Below, in pieces: positions 61,674-64,000 of a DNA stretch of 64,000 nt. The first letter of the stretch is position 1. Every line of letters starts with the position of its first letter. Origin of the DNA: Enterovibrio sp045679545 (GTDB lineage: Bacteria > Pseudomonadota > Gammaproteobacteria > Enterobacterales > Vibrionaceae). Both the position numbers and the translations under genes were made by a program. The notes below the pieces were generated by a model that searched no databases, had not been told where the DNA came from, and saw only the letters and a list, made by a program, of their open reading frames with translations. The DNA lies in NCBI RefSeq assembly GCF_045679545.1, contig NZ_CP166195.1:1364001-1428000 (forward strand), in the 5' to 3' direction.

Positions 61674-62405
61674 ATGTTGGATTTACACTTTTTCTCATCC
61701 ATTCACGCTCAGCTAGGCATCATGACTTGGCCGTTGACCATTCTCTCCACGCTGATGCTGATGTTGATTGTCGAGCGCTTAATTTTCGTCGCGCTCAACA
61801 CAAAAACCCACAGTCGAACTCTTCAAAAAGAGATCTACACCCTTTCACTGACAAACGACGACGAGCTGAATCGCTACGTCGATAACCATCAACAAGAGAA
61901 AAGCACGTTATCACAAGGGCTTTGTATGTTGATTAGCCATCGTCAATTCACTAAATCGCTTCGCGAAGAAGCCGTTAGCATTTGGCTTCAGAAAAAGCGC
62001 CGGCAATTTACCTCGGGCCTCAAATTACTGAACGTGATTGGCGTACTTAGCCCTTTGATTGGCCTTTTGGGTACCGTTATCGGTTTGATTGAGATGTTCA
62101 AAGGCCTTTCCGCTACGCAAGGCGGCATATCTCCCGCAGAGCTTGCAGATGGTCTAGGTTTGGCCATGTCCACCACAGCGGCTGGTCTCCTGATCGCCCT
62201 TCCTGCCATAGCGGCATCTCAGTTATTTAGCCTGTGGGCAGACCGCACTTTAGCGAAAATCGAATACGTACTAAACCACTTCAATTTACACCTAGCAGGC
62301 GTGTCTTTTGATGAAAGTGACACCTGCTGTGTGAAGGCAACGCAGTGTCCACCGTGCACGAATCAAGTCGCGCCTTGTCAATCGGCACAAGGCGGAGAAG
62401 CATGA
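61674..62405 (+). CDS. exbB: ExbB, TonB-system proton channel subunit
   Basis: The 243-residue protein has three membrane segments. The first is PLTILSTLMLMLIVERLIFV. The pair FTSGLKLLNVIGVLSPLIGLLGTVIGLIEMFKGLSATQGGISPAELADGLGLAMSTTAAGLLIALPAIAASQL is the ExbB/TolQ hallmark. It forms the pentameric channel with ExbD. Odd feature: the C-terminal tail after residue 215 carries five Cys (218, 219, 225, 228, 235), including a Cys-Pro pair. It starts 2 bp after tonB and overlaps exbD. Confidence 0.93.
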   Translation: MLDLHFFSSIHAQLGIMTWPLTILSTLMLMLIVERLIFVALNTKTHSRTLQKEIYTLSLTNDDELNRYVDNHQQEKSTLSQGLCMLISHRQFTKSLREEAVSIWLQKKRRQFTSGLKLLNVIGVLSPLIGLLGTVIGLIEMFKGLSATQGGISPAELADGLGLAMSTTAAGLLIALPAIAASQLFSLWADRTLAKIEYVLNHFNLHLAGVSFDESDTCCVKATQCPPCTNQVAPCQSAQGGEA

Positions 62406-62818
62406 TCCAATCACGTCCTGACAACGAAATCAGCACCTTTACGCCCGACCTTACGCCGCTGCTCGACATCATTTTTATTGTGATGGTGTTTCTATTGCTG
62501 ACCGCCAACGTGGAATTCAAAAGCATGGAAATTGCTATTCCACAAACCAACGACAGCGCCGTGTTGGATTCCCCTAACCAAAATGTCATTGCCATCAATA
62601 TATTAGCGGGATCTCCCGCGTGGGCAATTCAAGGCATACCAATGGATAACTGGGAAGCGTTCACGAGCGCCTTATTAGACGCAATAAAGGCAAATCCAGA
62701 TAAAACCGTGGTCATAGCCGCAGATAAAACGGCAGATGTCCAAAGCATGCTCAAAGTGCTGGCCTTTATGCAAAACAACAAAATCACTGCCACTAACATT
62801 GTGATGGAAGAAGAATGA
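62402..62818 (+). CDS. exbD: ExbD, TonB-system channel subunit
   Basis: The 138-residue protein has one membrane segment with the essential Asp: TPDLTPLLDIIFIVMVFLLLTANVEF. The periplasmic domain contains KTVVIAADKTADVQSMLKVLAFMQ. The start at 62402 overlaps the exbB stop (ATGA); the longer frame from 62345 lies inside exbB. Confidence 0.94.
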   Translation: MIQSRPDNEISTFTPDLTPLLDIIFIVMVFLLLTANVEFKSMEIAIPQTNDSAVLDSPNQNVIAINILAGSPAWAIQGIPMDNWEAFTSALLDAIKANPDKTVVIAADKTADVQSMLKVLAFMQNNKITATNIVMEEE

Positions 62819-63675
62819 AAACGAATAAATCAATTAAAGCGCTCTCATTAACTCTTTGTATGTTGATCAGCCCGCTCTCTATGGCAGCAGACACAGAGAC
62901 GCGCATTATTAGCGCAGGTTCAACCGTGACAGAATTGCTCTTCGCACTCGGTGCTGACAATAAAGTGATCGCTGTCGATTTAACCAGTCGCCACTATCTC
63001 GATCAACGAGACATTCCAGTGTTGGGCTATCACAGACAACTCGCCGCGGAAGGTCTTCTTGCTCTCAGCCCTACTCACTTACTCGGTTCACCAGACATGG
63101 GACCTGATTCAACATTGCAACTGCTTAAGCAAGCAGGTGTCACCGTTGAAGCCTTGCCAACAGGCAATTCCATTGACGCATTTCATGACCGTGTCGATAC
63201 CATTGCGCAAATCACCGATACAGAGCAACAAGGTGAGCTTATTAAAAAGCAGGTTGAAGAAAGAATCGGCGCGTTGAATGCACAACAACCCGTTAACGCA
63301 CCTTCGGTTCTATTCATGATGCTCTCGGATGGGAGGCCAATGACAGTGGCTGGCGATCAAACCACCGTCAATACCGTGATTAAACTGGCTGGCGGCAACA
63401 ATCCAGCAGCAAAAGAGAGCACCAGCTACAAGCCCCTTTCAGCGGAAGCCATTGTGACGCTGCAACCCGACTACATATTGGTGTCAGATCGCACATTGGA
63501 ACAAGTTGGTGGCATGGACGGCATGCTAAGGCAACAACCTCTGCTTGCCGCTACCCCGGCGTTTCAAAACAACAAGGTGATACCTATCCGTGGTCACTCG
63601 ATTTTAGGCGGGTTTGGATTAGCAAGCCTTGAGTTGGCAACGTCGCTTAATACCCGTTTTAACAACGATAACTAA
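62815..63675 (+). CDS. hutB: HutB, haem ABC importer substrate-binding protein
   Basis: The 286-residue precursor has a signal peptide (ALSLTLCMLISPLSMAADT). The mature part is a periplasmic haem-binding protein of the TroA/BtuF class: RIISAGSTVTELLFALGADNKVIAVDLTSRHYLDQRDIPVLGYHRQL and a C-terminal GGMDGMLRQQPLLAATPAF. It delivers haem to HutCD. The ATG overlaps the exbD stop. Confidence 0.93.
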   Translation: MKTNKSIKALSLTLCMLISPLSMAADTETRIISAGSTVTELLFALGADNKVIAVDLTSRHYLDQRDIPVLGYHRQLAAEGLLALSPTHLLGSPDMGPDSTLQLLKQAGVTVEALPTGNSIDAFHDRVDTIAQITDTEQQGELIKKQVEERIGALNAQQPVNAPSVLFMMLSDGRPMTVAGDQTTVNTVIKLAGGNNPAAKESTSYKPLSAEAIVTLQPDYILVSDRTLEQVGGMDGMLRQQPLLAATPAFQNNKVIPIRGHSILGGFGLASLELATSLNTRFNNDN

Positions 63676-63702
63676 CACGCAGCGGAAATAACGGAATACA
63701 GA

Positions 63703-64000
63703 ATGAACGAGTTAATGACGCGTCGCGTACCTGTTCGATGGATGCTGCTATTTGCGACCATCTTGCTATACACCGCCATGGTGAGTTCCATCACACTGGG
63801 CCCAATGGACATCAGTATCACAGATAGCCTAAAAGCCTTACTCCCAATAAAAGCAGACCTGCCAAATTATGTCAGCGTTATCATTCAGCAAGTGCGATTA
63901 CCTAGAACCCTGTTAGCCATTGCCATTGGTGGCATTTTGGCTATCTGTGGCGCTGTGATGCAGGGGCTTTTCAGAAACCCACTGGCTGACCCAGGTATTA
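63703..64000 (+). CDS. hutC: HutC, haem ABC importer permease (3' end outside window)
   Basis: Translation from ATG 63703 gives 99 residues open to the window end: MNELMTRRVPVRWMLLFATILLYTAM, then VSVIIQQVRLPRTLLAIAIGGILAICGAVMQGLFRNPLADPGI. This last motif is the FecCD-type permease signature that contacts the ATPase. The position after hutB fits HutC. The rest of the gene and hutD are not in the window. Confidence 0.88.
   Translation, partial: MNELMTRRVPVRWMLLFATILLYTAMVSSITLGPMDISITDSLKALLPIKADLPNYVSVIIQQVRLPRTLLAIAIGGILAICGAVMQGLFRNPLADPGI

Noticed and set aside
1..64000. CRISPR arrays, rRNA, tRNA genes, insertion sequences
   Set aside because: Scanned for; no regularly spaced repeats, cloverleaf sequences or transposase genes were recognised.

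Overview
The window is chromosomal DNA from a marine gammaproteobacterium, most likely a member of the Vibrionaceae (Vibrio, Grimontia or Enterovibrio type). The evidence is the gene content: the complete hutWXZ / tonB-exbBD-hutBC haem locus in its Vibrio arrangement, NhaD, DUF3010, DUF3069 and DUF3319 proteins, RavA/ViaA and a CSS-motif EAL protein. Most genes are intact and densely packed, with many rho-independent terminators. No rRNA, tRNA, CRISPR array or insertion sequence was recognised.

Layout. 1-10.1 kb: an Ada/AraC/AlkA DNA-repair protein cut by the window edge, DUF3010, an HD-GYP c-di-GMP phosphodiesterase, Nudix, LpxR, a sulfurtransferase, the ravA-viaA pair and a LysE/RhtB exporter. 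10.3-13.0 kb: a three-gene ABC importer with a substrate-binding protein of the TrpX/YtrA-like type. 13.7-19.3 kb: NhaD, dCMP deaminase, PpiC, DUF3069, bactofilin, YceH, GIY-YIG and YaeQ. 19.3-25.5 kb: two EAL-type signalling proteins around ThiD, then a short SbmA/BacA-like membrane protein.

25.6-35.1 kb is the most coherent accessory unit. Eleven tightly spaced or overlapping genes lie behind a promoter flanked by two pairs of TGTACA boxes. They encode a YbgA-like protein, a LitR/CarH-like MerR regulator, a photolyase, a SnoaL-like protein, an SDR, a flavin amine-oxidase-like protein, DUF1365, a Cfa-type fatty-acid methyltransferase, DUF2878, a chalcone-isomerase-like protein and a DUF3833 lipoprotein. 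This reads as a light or singlet-oxygen response operon coupling DNA photorepair to membrane fatty-acid modification, possibly methylated furan fatty acids.

35.1-43.8 kb: a YbjD-like OLD-family ATPase/nuclease, a LysR regulator with a Dabb protein, an unknown membrane protein, the PatZ-type acetyltransferase, a SPOR lipoprotein and a D-Ala-D-Ala ligase. 43.7-53.9 kb is more loosely packed and looks accessory: a tyrosine recombinase with an altered catalytic motif, two tandem DUF3319 paralogues, Sui1, an alanine/glycine symporter, an Xre-RES toxin-antitoxin pair, an HNH protein and many small orphan or zinc-binding proteins. A 17-bp palindromic sequence occurs next to the recombinase start and again, inverted, about 8.4 kb away at the other side of this region.

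53.9-64 kb: an exporter-type ABC protein, then the haem-acquisition locus: receptor hutA, hutZ, hutX and hutW on the minus strand, and tonB-exbB-exbD-hutB-hutC on the plus strand, with a Fur-box-like sequence between the divergent hutW and tonB genes.
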